Shown here piece by piece: positions 13,003 to 24,024 of a stretch of DNA of 64,000 nt (position 1 is its first letter; the number at the start of each line of letters is the position of its first letter). Made by a program: the position numbers and the translations under genes. The notes below the pieces were generated by a model, which saw nothing but the letters and a program-made list of their open reading frames with translations, was not told the origin of the DNA and searched no databases. Source of the DNA: Trichosphaerium sp. ATCC 40318 (lineage: Eukaryota > Discosea > Flabellinia > Trichosidae); the NCBI GenBank assembly GCA_038496445.1, contig JALMLS010000039.1:1-64000 (forward strand), in the 5' to 3' direction.

Positions 13003-13350
13003 AATGTCACAGTTTAGCTCTATTGTCTCCTTTTTTTTACTTTTTTTTGGGGACTGCACGAGCCAAAAGTTTGTTTGATGTATCAGTTATAAAACAAACA
13101 GTTCTTTTAGTTTGTAGTGATGATTGAAAGTAACGCGCTGAGCAATAGTAAGCAGTTAAGTGGTCCTGTGAAACTTAGGTACATATTAGGATCTCCCGAA
13201 GTACTTCTCTTTAAGTATGATTCATTTCAATAGCGCTAGAAACAGGTATACAGTGAGTATTGTAAACGATATCTTTGTTTTTTTAAAATCAGAACTTCCG
13301 TATTTACATTGCTTTCACAAGTTGGAAAATATTGCAGGCCAAGCAGAACT

Positions 13351-13366
13351 ATTTCAACGTGATTCG
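13351..13366 (+). promoter_or_regulatory. Conserved upstream motif of the LRR genes
   Basis: The 16-mer ATTTCAACGTGATTCG starts 63 bases before the LRR-2 ATG. The same string occurs at 19623 and 23951 upstream of LRR-3 and LRR-4. A longer block around it (about 13290-13410) is also shared with LRR-3. It could be a core promoter element or simply recent duplication. Confidence 0.45.
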
Positions 13367-13413
13367 TATCACACTTTCGTTTGAGTGATCCGATACGCCA
13401 TACAGCTCAAACA

Positions 13414-16268
13414 ATGTATATCAGAGTAGTCAGCTTTTCCTTATTTCTGTTACTTTTACTTGGGATAGCAGTTATCTTTCTCTCAAACTGATTTTATAAC
13501 TGCTTTGAAAGCAACTCATAACGACCCCTTGTTTGACGTCCGTATAAGTTTTTTACTTGCTCACCGCTTTATGATTTAACGAACTATTGGTTGATTCATT
13601 TTTAGCCTTGTAACGACACCAGCATAACTTGTGATGAATCTGGTAACATTGTTCGAGTGTTCGTGAACAATCACGTTTTATTTTTGCTAAATCACGGTTA
13701 TCTTCAAAAGAGTGTAAAGTCTGAAATTTTGTAGGAGCATGCAGCGCTCTATAGTACTGAACTTATCTGATGACGCTTTTGATGCCTTGGATTCTCTCAC
13801 AAGTTTGTAGGACAAATTATTGTTCCGCTCACTATGTTTACATTTGTTTAAGAATTCTCATTAACCTTCGGACTGATACATTCTCATGGAACCTCACATT
13901 GAATCCAGGAAAGCTCACAAATCTTGAATCTTTGTACGTCAATGGTATTGTTGTTCTATTAATGTTTCCCAACAGATATCTTGGTATGCAACGTGCTGTT
14001 GTGTTGTTGAATGCTCAGTGTAACCTAAAAGTACCTAGGAAACGTTCAAGGATCAGGATCTATTCCTGCCTCCATCACACAGTTGAAGAATCTAACAGCC
14101 TTGTAAGAATTCTGATTATGCTTGCGCTTATTGTGTTTGTTTAATAGGTCAATTACGGCTAATAAAGATATTACAGGAACTATTCCATCAAATTTGTTTT
14201 CAAGCCTTCCCAAACTTCAGCACCTGTAAGTACAAGACTACTTTTGTTTTAATACTGAAGGTGTTTAGTGACCTGAGAGGTACTTCAATAAGCGGATCTA
14301 TTCCAGATATACCTCCTGGCCATCCTTTAACCAATCTGTAAGACCCAAACTACTTTATCCAATATCGGTTTGGATAAGATGTTTCAAATCATCAATTCTT
14401 TACACTGGCACTTTTGTTTTTAACAACACATTTAGCGTCATCTCACACAATTCGGGGCAAATGAATGGAACAATACCTGAAGGAATATACGGCAACGGAT
14501 TAAGCATATTGTATGTCTTTAACCAATGACAACAATCACCATTTATTAAAAAACCAAAAGGATTATCGAGGGTGAACCTTTGCTTGTGACCGAATTGGAT
14601 CTGTCACGTGTGGTGGCACCAACATTTTCACGCCTTAGAACATTGTACGTACCCAAACAACACCCAATATTTGCTGATGACAGCTTAGGCATTTAGATAG
14701 TTTTCCTTTAACTAAAATCCCGGATCACTTTGCTAATCTAACTAATCTTCAAGAACTGTACAACAGTGTTGTTTGGTTTTGCTTAACCCCTTGGTAGGAA
14801 ACTATACAGATGTGGTTTGGAAGGACCACTACCAGCTTTTCTTGGTAGCCTTCCTCTACTTGAGTTGTACGTTTGCTGGCGCCTACTGCTTGGAATACCT
14901 AATTGTGTGAAGGAACCTTAGCGACAACAGGTTGAATGGTACTCTTCCGGATTGGATATTTAACATCAGTCGCGTGTATGTATTTTGTACTTATTGCAAT
15001 CATATCTGATTCTCATTTTTTTCTGATGGTTTTTGTTAAAGGAAACTTCAAGATAATTTGTTTTCTGGGACCTTCCTCAAGTACCTTTTGATCCAACAAC
15101 ACAAAGAAATTTTTGGTTGTACGCTTGTAGTTTTCTCTTCTTCTACTTACTATGTTAGCTCAGTTTATAGAAACAACTTGTCTGGCGATATACCACCAGT
15201 ACTAGGTCAGTACTTATGGGTGTACGTCGTTCATATATAAACTTCAATATTAAAACGCTTAGTAATTTGGATAACAATCACTTTTCTGGAGGACTACAAC
15301 GTTTAAATGGCACAAGAGCTCATAACATGTATGTTCAGATTGAAATTTCAGCATTTGTTAATTGGAGTCTGTTTAGATCCATAGCTCACAACGAATTTAA
15401 TGGAACGATGCCAAGCTTCCTTGAACACATAAATACCCTGTAAGTTGTATACGATCAACATTACAAGCTAAAAAGGTTCTAGTTCTGTTAACGGCAATTA
15501 TTTTTCGTGCCCATCTGTTCCTTTTCGAGTCTTAACATGGTATAGCCTAAAGAATTCTTACTCTGAACTTGCTTACTACAGTATTAACATGTGATAGTGC
15601 TGTGTTTCAACGAAAGTATGCGAATAATTACTTTTGTAATGAGTTGGGATTAATTTGTGAAACAATGGGAGTCTCAACTGCTCTGGAATGTGTAGGGGCT
15701 TTCCATTTGTACCAACTAAATCTCCAGCTCCACCCGCTCCAATTCCAAATAACATCACACTTCCAGAGGGAACAATAATAGATAGACCAACGGTGATACA
15801 AGGCAACCTGAATATTGTGACTCCTACAACAATATTAATTCCTCTGACTTTGGTAAAGACGACACAATACTCACTGTTACAGGAACGTAAATTTACTTGT
15901 TGTTTGCGCCTATCCTGTCTTGTTCTTCTCAAAATTCTTGATTTAGGTTGCTTATCACTACAAAGTGAATTGATTGTTACCACACCACCAACAGTGAGAA
16001 GACCTTCCAGTATTGATCTTATCAAAGCTAATTGTATCATTGGTGATATCGACAATATTAAGATAACAAGTGACAAGCAGTGTTTCAATGACAAGGCACT
16101 TAGAACCAATATTGGGTAATACATTCTTTGTACTTGTTTTACTCTCGTGTTTCTAACTTGTATTGTAGGATAACACTCAACGTTGGTGGTAATACATGCT
16201 ATGGACATCGTGTCACAAGATTCAGTTTCTTTGTGTTTGTCCTTTTTATTTTATTAACACTCTGTTGA
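13414..16268 (+). pseudogene. LRR-2, decayed paralogue of the secreted LRR family
   Basis: It has the same exon plan as LRR-1: signal-peptide exon, cap exon PCNDTSITCDESG, LRR exons, Cys cluster and hydrophobic end RFSFFVFVLFILLTLC. By comparison with LRR-3, exon 1 lacks two bases near 13468 (GCAGTTATC against GCAGAGTTATC), so the frame stops before the cap. The C-terminal exon has two single-base losses, GGGAGTCTC near 15670 and CCTCTGAC near 15841. An 8-nt microexon ATATCTTG follows a CAG acceptor near 13975. The upstream block is shared with LRR-3. Three separate frame breaks make a pseudogene the simplest reading, although a few sequencing errors could mimic this. Confidence 0.65.
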
Positions 16269-18492
16269 AAGGTCATTTTATAAAAAACTGTTCTTGCTCA
16301 ATAACTGTTAGTACCAATGAATCATATTGTGAAAGTGGTTTTGTTTTTCATAGCCCATAAAATGCGAATCTCCCAAGTAGTTCCTTTGAGTCTATTAAAA
16401 ACTAAATACAGACATAATGCCTATTTATACACGGTTTTTTAGTGCTTGAGAAAACGCTATGTTCGTGAGCACTGGAGTAGAACTTTGTGGGATGAACAGT
16501 CACGTGCTTTGAAAAGAAGCTTAACTAAATTGACATAGCGTTATTTCAGGTCAACGCTTTAATAGAAGTTGAAGCCAATAGTGCACTGTTTGCACGAAGA
16601 GTGGTCATGCCTATAAATGTGTTATATAACTCTGTTAAAACTCGGACACAAACATCTTGAGGAATGGGTTCTAGGCACTTATTATTTGCTGATGTATTTG
16701 TTACAGTGATTCCTATCAAATAGGCGTTTGGTAGAGGTGCTAGATTCTTGGTAAAACGGTCACTTGTTTCAGCTTTGTACCAAAACTTTATTTCTTTGGA
16801 TTTTTCGGCTGTTTTATTGTATAAAACAAGGTCTCAGGCTTTGTGAAAAGCTGTCTAGCCAATAGCTTCTCCTCCAATCAGGTGTTGGTTATAGGAGCCA
16901 ACAGACAATGGGGATCTAATTTTTCATAATTGTATGGCAATAAGATAAAGACCCAATTAAAAAGTAAGAAAATAATGAGAATGATAAGCTCAAAGATTTG
17001 TCAAGACTTTTCTTTGCTATGTAACCCGGGAGGTGAGACAAATTACAGCTATATCCTTACATGTGACTCAAAGGAATTTTCACAAAAGATATGGCTACCA
17101 GGTTACGGTCTTGGTCAGTTATTTATTCAGGGTCATTACATAGCTTTGGAGCTCCAAGACAGAATTTAGGAATTGAGATCAGTTCAGAATTTTTACATGA
17201 TAAGTGCTCATGATACTGTTTTACAAATACGATAACGTGATAAATCCGTTTTCTTTTATACACCTAAAACACAAACAAAAAAAAATTGTGGGACCTGAAC
17301 ATACTTGTAGCCCTACCTGTGGTGATCTGAATGGTACCAATTTTGTTTCAAATTGGTTAGTGTAGAACGTAGTAGTATGTAGTTTACACTAAAACCTCTC
17401 AAAGCACAGCCTTGCCAACAGGAGCACCTGACGTGCAACTGTTTTTCGAACTGGTTCACTTTGTGCTAAGTACTTTGTAAAAGACTCCAAATACGTCCAA
17501 AACGCCTACAAACGATCTACATACGCGTAATTATGTATATATAAGCGTATTCAATACGCACAAGGCATTGGAGCAGTGCAAAGACGAATTCCATTTCGAA
17601 CCAACCGTTGTAAAAAAAAATTGTGAACATGTTTTATATGTTGTGTCCGGACTAACGCGGTTATTTCTACGCGTGGGTCGTTGGTTTACTCCAAGGATAT
17701 CCACGAAAACAGATGAAACCTCATGATAACGCTAAATCAGTCCAAAAAGACAGTTATTTGTTTATTTGAGTACTACACGCTTCTTAGTATGTATTAAAGA
17801 CAATAACAGGACCTTAGAAGAGTTCGGTGAACTTGCTTTATAGTGATATGGAGCTAGTTACACATACTCACACGTAAAGAAACGATAAAAATGTAATTTA
17901 AACTCTAAATAACGCTACACATGGAAAAAAAACCGTTATCACGTTTTTTAAACACGAAACGTCATCGGCTGGGTAAAAATCCCAGGTGTAGAGTATATAA
18001 CTACCACTAAATGACTTTGTTGTTTTCAAGGCGAAAAACGAGTACAGCACGTTTATAGAACTGAAAAAGTCGCCATTCCGAAATAATAAAGCTACAACGT
18101 GCTACTGTTGAAGTACCTTCTTTTGCAAGAACATGCTTTTCGGAATGGTATTACTGCCAAAATTACATCGTGACGCATAGAAATATCAGGTTAAATAACA
18201 TATCACGAAATAGAACATAACACTTTCTACCAGAAAGCTGATCATACTTTTACGGTTACAGAATGGAAACCTTCTAGATTTGAAAGCCGGCTAACCTTCT
18301 TCTTAACGACTAATGACTATGATTCAGTGAAATATTGTGCTTAAAAGCATTGGATAAACAAACTATAGCAAAAATAGACTTGTAAAATTACAATGAAGCC
18401 AACAATAGCCGGTTTTCTAAGAGCTCTATTCTGCCTGCTGTCAGATTCATTCTTTTTTATTAAACAAGTAAACGAGAACCAAACTTCTAAGT
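16269..18492. other. Long intergenic stretch with a coding-like relic
   Basis: This holds no gene I can name. The minus strand at 16546-16843 is coding-like (separate entry). A plus-strand open frame at 16930-17169 contains CNPGGETNYSYILTC but has no recognisable domain. The rest (about 17170-18490) is AT-rich with frequent stops on both strands. The block at 16490-16510 carries one CACGTG. Confidence 0.4.
16546..16843 (-). pseudogene. Coding-like open stretch, unrecognised
   Basis: Read on the minus strand, about 98 codons are open and protein-like (FWYKAETSDRFTKNLAPL, then LIGITVTNTSANNKCLEP), ending at TGA 16546-16548. Upstream in the same frame the reading continues sensibly (SYNQHLIGGEAIG) but meets a TAG and a TGA. 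I see no start codon or clear splice acceptor. This looks like the end of an old, decayed gene. I do not recognise the family. Confidence 0.3.
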
Positions 18493-19290
18493 CTAGGAAG
18501 CAGCTCTCCAATTAATGAGGTTATTCCGTAAACATCGAAGAATTGAACTAACTTCTTTGTATGTATATTCGCATACTCTATCAAGGTAACTTATACCATC
18601 ATCAAAAGCATTCTTAGCCATTTCAAAAGCTTCATTCTTATTCCCAAGGTCATATTGTTTCCTGCTTTGTTTCAAATGAAAAGAAAGAACCAAAGAACAA
18701 GCAGGGAACATATCTGAAATACAATCATACATTTCATCTAACAATTGGATAGATTGTTGTTTATATTCTTCTCTATCATCGCCACTTGAAACCTCAATGA
18801 TATATTGATGGTATTTACTTTTAAGAGATGTGTAGATAAATCTACTATCACTGTGTTGATATCTAATTGAGAGAATAGTGTCACATGCTTTTATGGCACG
18901 TTTGCTTGCTTCAATGATTTTATCTTCTAGTTTCTTTCTATACGCTGTTACTACATACACTGCTGGCTCGTCTGCCGTCCTAATAACCACATTACATTGG
19001 ATGGTAACAAAAATCCTTACCGCTCCAAGTTATTCACAATACGCCAAGATGCCCTCAACGCTCCTACAAAGTTGGAAAAGGCGACGTCAACAAGATTTCT
19101 CTCGTTTTCATATAATAACTCGCCATCTTCTTTTGCTATGGCTACTAGCGCTTCTACAGCTTCTACCATATCCTCATACTGCTCTGACTGAATTTAACAT
19201 GAGTTTATTATCGCAGCTATTAAAAAGCCGTTTAACCTGTTCAGCAATACTCGCTTGGTACACTGCTGCTTCCCGTGCATTCATTGACAT
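18493..19290 (-). CDS. Divergent 14-3-3 protein
   Basis: 14-3-3 proteins are all-helical dimers that bind phospho-Ser/Thr peptides. Three exons: 19237-19290 (MSMNAREAAVYQASIAEQ), 19021-19178 (YEDMVEAVEALV, then NFVGALRASWRIVNNLER) and 18493-18979 (AYRKKLEDKI, FDDGISYLDRV, LRNNLINW). The family landmarks RASWRI, FDDxI and LRxNLxxW are present and the length (about 230 aa) is normal. Compared with 14-3-3 zeta, pocket residues Lys49, Arg127 and Asn173 appear as Ser, Gln and Ser, while Arg56 and Tyr128 remain. The gene lies alone between LRR-2 and LRR-3 on the opposite strand. The exon 1 donor GTTAAA is weak, so the first junction is the least certain part. Confidence 0.85.
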
Positions 19291-19622
19291 GTTAAAAGAC
19301 ACTGTTTACACAGCTAGTTGATGTTCAAAGAATAGAAAGCTAAGTTCTGGTGTTAAGTTGTTTTCAGCTTGGCTTGCACATCAACTTAGTTCTTTGACGC
19401 ACGATTGTGAGCAGCAGACTACAATTAAACACCAGAATTGGTATTCTTGCATGAAGTAAACGCCTTGAGAAAATCGCCGCTAAAGCTGCTTTTTATTTAT
19501 AACGCGCTGTAAACGTTATGTTTACCTCTGCCACAGTATCAGTGATCTTTTTTTATAAAATCAGAACTTCCGTTTTTACATTGCTTTGCCAAGTTGGGAA
19601 AAATTGCAGGCTTGGCAGAACT
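19291..19622. other. Intergenic between 14-3-3 and LRR-3
   Basis: Divergent promoter region of the 14-3-3 gene (-) and LRR-3 (+). The right half (from about 19550) is nearly the same as the block upstream of LRR-2 (about 13280-13410). No gene seen. Confidence 0.5.
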
Positions 19623-19638
19623 ATTTCAACGTGATTCG
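19623..19638 (+). promoter_or_regulatory. Conserved upstream motif of the LRR genes
   Basis: Second copy of ATTTCAACGTGATTCG, 63 bases before the LRR-3 ATG, the same spacing as in LRR-2. Confidence 0.45.
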
Positions 19639-21082
19639 TATCACATTTTGTTCCGCGCTATCTGAGAAGCTACACAGCTCAAACAATGTATATCGTCAGC
19701 ATAGTAGCTAGGTTCTTTATGTTACTTTTACTTGGGATAGCAGAGTTATCTTTCTCTCAAACTGATTTTATAACTGCTTTAACAGCAGCTCATAGTAACG
19801 ACCCTTCATTTCACGTGCGTGTTTTTTTATTTTAATTGTTTTCTGACTGTTTTATGATTTAACAAGTATTAAGTAATTGAATTTTAGCCTTGTAATGATA
19901 CTGGCGTAGCTTGCGATGGAGCTGACAACATAGTATCAGTGTTCGTGAATAATCACGTTTATTTTCGCAAAATCATGTTTATTTTCGCTAAACACACGTG
20001 CTCTTTAAAAGAGTGTAACGTCCGAAAATTGTAGGAACATACGTAGCTCTATAATACTGAAGTTAACTGATGACGCTTTTGATGCCTTGGATTCTCTCAC
20101 AAGTCTGTACGACAAATGGTTTTTCCGTTCACTATGTTTACATTTGTTTAAGAACTCTCATTAACCTTCGGACTGATACATTCTCATGGAACCTTACTTT
20201 GAATCCTGGGAAGCACAAATCTTGAATCTTTGTACGTCAATGGTATTGTTGTTCTATTAATGTTCCAACAGATATCTTGGTATGCTGTTTGCTGTTGAAT
20301 GTCAATGTAACCTAAAATTACCTAGGAAACGTTCAAGGATCAGGATCTATTCCTACCTCCATCACACAGTTGAAGAATCTAACAGCCTTGTACGCTTCTT
20401 ATTCTTGATGATGCTTGCGCTTATTGTGTTTGTTTTATAGGTCAATTACGGCTAATAAAGATATTACAGGAACTATACCATCAAATTTGTTTACAAGCCT
20501 TCCCAAACTTCGGTATCTGCAAGTACAGAAAATCATTTTTGTTTTAATACTGACGGTTTTTAGTGACCTGACAAGTACTTCAATAAGCGGATCTATTCCA
20601 GATGTACCTTCTGGACATCCTTTAACCGATCTGTAAGACCCAAATAACTTTATTTTGTTTTTTTTGTTGCAGCAAGATGCTTTCAAATCAATGCCACTAC
20701 ACTGGTGCTTTTGTTTTAACTACACTTTAAGCATTATCTCACACAACTCGGGGGAAATGAATGGAACAATACCTGAAGGAATATACACTAACGGATTAGA
20801 GCGACTGTATGTCTTTAAAAAACAATCATGTCAACATCAACTTACTAGTAAACAAGGACTATTGAAGGAGAACCTTTGCTTGCAGCAGAATTGGACCTCT
20901 CACGTGTGGTGGCACCAGCGTTTGAGAACCTTACAATATTGTTAGTATCCAAAGAACGCCCTATATTAGCTAAGGACAGCTTAGGCATTTAGATAGTTGT
21001 CCTTTAACTAAAATCCCTGATCATTTTGCTACTTTAACAAATCTTATCGGCCTGTACAACTAAACGCACTGATTTTCTCCTA

Positions 21083-22431
21083 GGGACTATTTTTGTACGC
21101 GGTTCACACCTCTTATATCAATGCTTTAGCATGTGTTAATGTATCTCTAGAACGAATGGCTCTATTGTTATGTTCTAAGTGTGAAATAAATTATTTACTT
21201 TTTTACATGTTTTTTGGCGTATTTTTTTAATACATAGCTAAAAAAGCTTCAATCGAGCTTCATTGAGAATAAACAAATGATTCGAGCCTGTAATCATCAT
21301 AAACGGCTCTTGCAAATAAAGATATGCGTTATGGGCTAAAATAAAGCTTATGGTACCACAATATGAACGTGTATATACAATGTACCTTTAAACGGCGTTT
21401 ATCGCTCGGAAAACGCTTAAACCGTTGGTTTGCTGTGTTAATATTGTAGTCAAATCGAGTTCCCCAATACCGATGTAGGGCAAGCGTGTACAAGCGTTTA
21501 AATGGTGTACATACATTTAATAGCTATTTGACATATGTTAAGAAGGGTTTCAAGTCTGTACAGCCTTGCGTAATCTGTAAATTCCAATATTCTGTACTCC
21601 ATTTACCATAAGCAATTTTACATTTTATGAAATACCATGAGTTATTGAAGGTCTCTTACTCTTTGAAAGTATAGTCCATACACTGTATATGATACAGCAT
21701 AAATTTCAGCAATAGTTAAACAATTGTAGCAGCATAGTTTCATAGAAACTGTTTTTGGTAAGTACTGAAGTGTCTCCATGTAAAAAGTAAGTTCTGTCTC
21801 TAAAACTTCTGTAGTGGTAAAACATAACTACAGCAAGCTGTATGGACCTTTGATTCAATAAAGTACCCAGCAAGAGTGAGTATTTTGACATTTTCATTTA
21901 AATATTATGTTCATCAACTTCTATGAAAAAGTAACCTCCGTGTTTTGATACCTAAATTATCAAATACTCTATAACTGCTTACAGGTAGACAATGGTTTAT
22001 TGAGCACCTGCCACCAAAAGGAAAGGTTTGAAAAAGGTATCTGTGGGTTAGAATGATTGTTCAAAATACTGACCAATTTACAGCAATCAGGTATAGAGAC
22101 GGGTGATGATAGCTTTATGTGGAACACTGAAAGTGATAAAAAATGCAGGAAACGACAGAATGTAATCCTTAATCACTATGTTGTTCAAGAATTACGTGCA
22201 AAACATGGTGGTGTTAGAGGAGAAGAATGTGATCCCAGGCAGGAAAAACTCGTTTTTGGATTCAATGAAATAGTTGATTGAAGTACACTATTAATTACCA
22301 GCAAGTTCTGGTTCCACTAAATTATAGACACAAATGTATTCTGAAGCATACCCAAAATTTGGCCAAAAATAACGTTTTTGAGGTGTGCTAGACTTTTTTT
22401 GAAAGTGTGAACTGCTTCCAAAAATCGTCCC
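21083..22431. mobile_element. 1349-bp DNA element with terminal inverted repeats and TA target duplication
   Basis: The left end starts GGGACTATTTTTG and continues to GGTTCACAC; the right end, reversed, starts GGGACGATTTTTGG and continues to AGTTCACAC. That makes an imperfect inverted repeat of about 27 bp. TA stands directly outside both ends (21081-21082 and 22432-22433). Removing the element plus one TA restores a 45-nt intron, normal for this family. A TA duplication fits the Tc1/mariner-like group, but these termini are not the usual ones and I see no transposase, so it is probably non-autonomous. Confidence 0.75.
22057..22281 (+). CDS. Short open frame inside the 1349-bp element
   Basis: A 74-codon open frame, Lys/Arg/Glu-rich, with the stretch LRAKHGGVRGEECDPRQEKL. 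It shows no DDE motif or zinc finger that I can see. It may be a remnant of an ancestral protein of the element or chance. Function unknown. Confidence 0.2.
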   Translation: MFKILTNLQQSGIETGDDSFMWNTESDKKCRKRQNVILNHYVVQELRAKHGGVRGEECDPRQEKLVFGFNEIVD

Positions 22432-23950
22432 TATGCCTTATCCAACTAGGAAAATTGTCGAATGTGGATTGGAGGGTCCACTACCTGATTTTCTTGGTGA
22501 TCTTTCTTTAATAAGTTTGTACGTAACTTACTTGGAGTGCTTTACTACTTGGAGTACCTTATTTATTGAAAGGAACCTTCGCTACAACAAGTTGAACGGA
22601 CCTATTCCAGACTGGGTATTCAACATCAATACTGTGTACATACTTGTTTCAATCATGTTTGATTATAACTGTTATGTTAAGGAAACTTCAAGATAATTTG
22701 TTCTCTGGTAGCCTTCCTCAAGTGCCTTTAGATCCAACCAACAATTTTGTTCAGTTGTAAGTCGGTACTGAAAACAAGATACATCATACTTACTATGATA
22801 GCTCTGTTCAAAGAAACAACATCACAGGTGATATACCACCTGTACTTGGTCAGTACGCGTTTGTGTACGTAATTCACATCAACTTTAGCATTAATACAGT
22901 AATATCTAGGAGTTTGGATTACAATCACTTTTCCGGAGGACTAGAACATTTAAATGGCACAAAAACTACTCACATGTACTACAATCCAAGATAAACTATA
23001 CTAACGAAAGTCTATATAGATCCATAAGTCACAACGAATTTAATGGAACTTTACCAAGCTTCCTTAAAGATGTATATACCATGTAAGTTATACATGCTCC
23101 ATTTCAGTAGCTAACAGTTATATTCTTAGATCAGTTCACAACAACTATTTCTCATGCCCGTCTGTTCCGTTTCAAGTGAGAAATTGGTAACGTCACATGC
23201 CTCAAACATGATTTGTGCTCGTCAAATACTAACACGTGATAGTGATGAGTTACAAAAGTTTGCTAATAATTACATTTGTAACGACTCAGGAATAACTTGT
23301 GAAACAATGGGAAGTCTCAATTGCTATGGAACGTGTAGGGGGTTCCCTCTTATCGTACCAACTATAATCAATAACACACTCCCATATGGAACAATAATAG
23401 ATAAGCCAACAGTGATACAAGGCGACCTGAATATTGTGACTCCTACAACAATATTAATTCCTCCTGACTTTGGTAAAGACGACACAATACTCACTGTTAC
23501 AGGAACTTAAATACACTTTGCTAGCTATTTGATGATCTTGATTTAGGTTGCCTATCACTACAAAGTGAATTGATTGTTACTACACCACCATCAGTGAGAA
23601 GACCTTCCAGTATTGATCTTATCAAAGCAAATTGTATCATTGGTGATATTGATAATATTAAGACAACAAGTGACAAGCAGTGTTTCAATGACAAGGCACT
23701 TAGAACCAATCTGGGGTAAGTTTGTTATTTGTTTATTGTTATCCACTAACTATTTGTACAGAATAACACTCAGCATAAGCCTCAACGAATGCTCTGGGCA
23801 ACAAATCACAAGATTCAGTTTCTTTGTATTTATTCTTGCTATTTTATTAGCGCTCTATTAATACATTCACATACTGAGACTCTACTAATCTACCAAGGCG
23901 ACAAAATAATAACACGTGTTTTCCTTCTGAAAAAAACCAGTCGTTTACTA

Positions 23951-23966
23951 ATTTCAACGTGATTCG
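23951..23966 (+). promoter_or_regulatory. Conserved upstream motif of the LRR genes
   Basis: Third copy of ATTTCAACGTGATTCG, 74 bases before the LRR-4 ATG. Flanking sequence here differs from the LRR-2 and LRR-3 copies, which argues for selection on the motif itself. Confidence 0.5.
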
Positions 23967-24024
23967 TTTTCTTACTGAGAGTTTTTCCGAGTGCTTCCAC
24001 CTCTCGCTGTAAAAACCTCATACA

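Larger units (their letters stand above)
19686..23861 (+). pseudogene. LRR-3, LRR-family gene interrupted by a transposon and a frameshift
   Basis: Exon 1 (19686 to about 19814) encodes a signal peptide and SQTDFITALTAAHSNDPSFH. The cap exon and LRR exons follow up to about 21053, where a 1349-bp element sits inside an intron. LRR exons resume at about 22451 (ECGLEGPLPDFLGDL) and run to the Cys cluster, the VIQGDLNIV region and the hydrophobic end ILAILLALY (TAA 23859-23861). The fourth coding exon lacks two bases present in LRR-2 (AAGCACAAAT near 20210 against AAGCTCACAAAT), which gives an early stop. One donor near 20518 is GC (CTGCAAGT) in place of GT. Because of the frameshift I call it a likely pseudogene; the rest of the reading frame is well kept, so decay is recent. 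Confidence 0.65.

Noticed and set aside
15880-15950. Apparent GA-AG intron near the C-terminal exons of LRR-2, LRR-3 and LRR-4
   Set aside because: A normal donor (TTTG|GTAAAG) slightly upstream joins in frame, so no non-canonical site is needed.
15576-16208. 210-codon minus-strand frame over LRR-2
   Set aside because: Antisense to the C-terminal exons of LRR-2; similar shadow frames occur over LRR-3 and LRR-4 at the same place.
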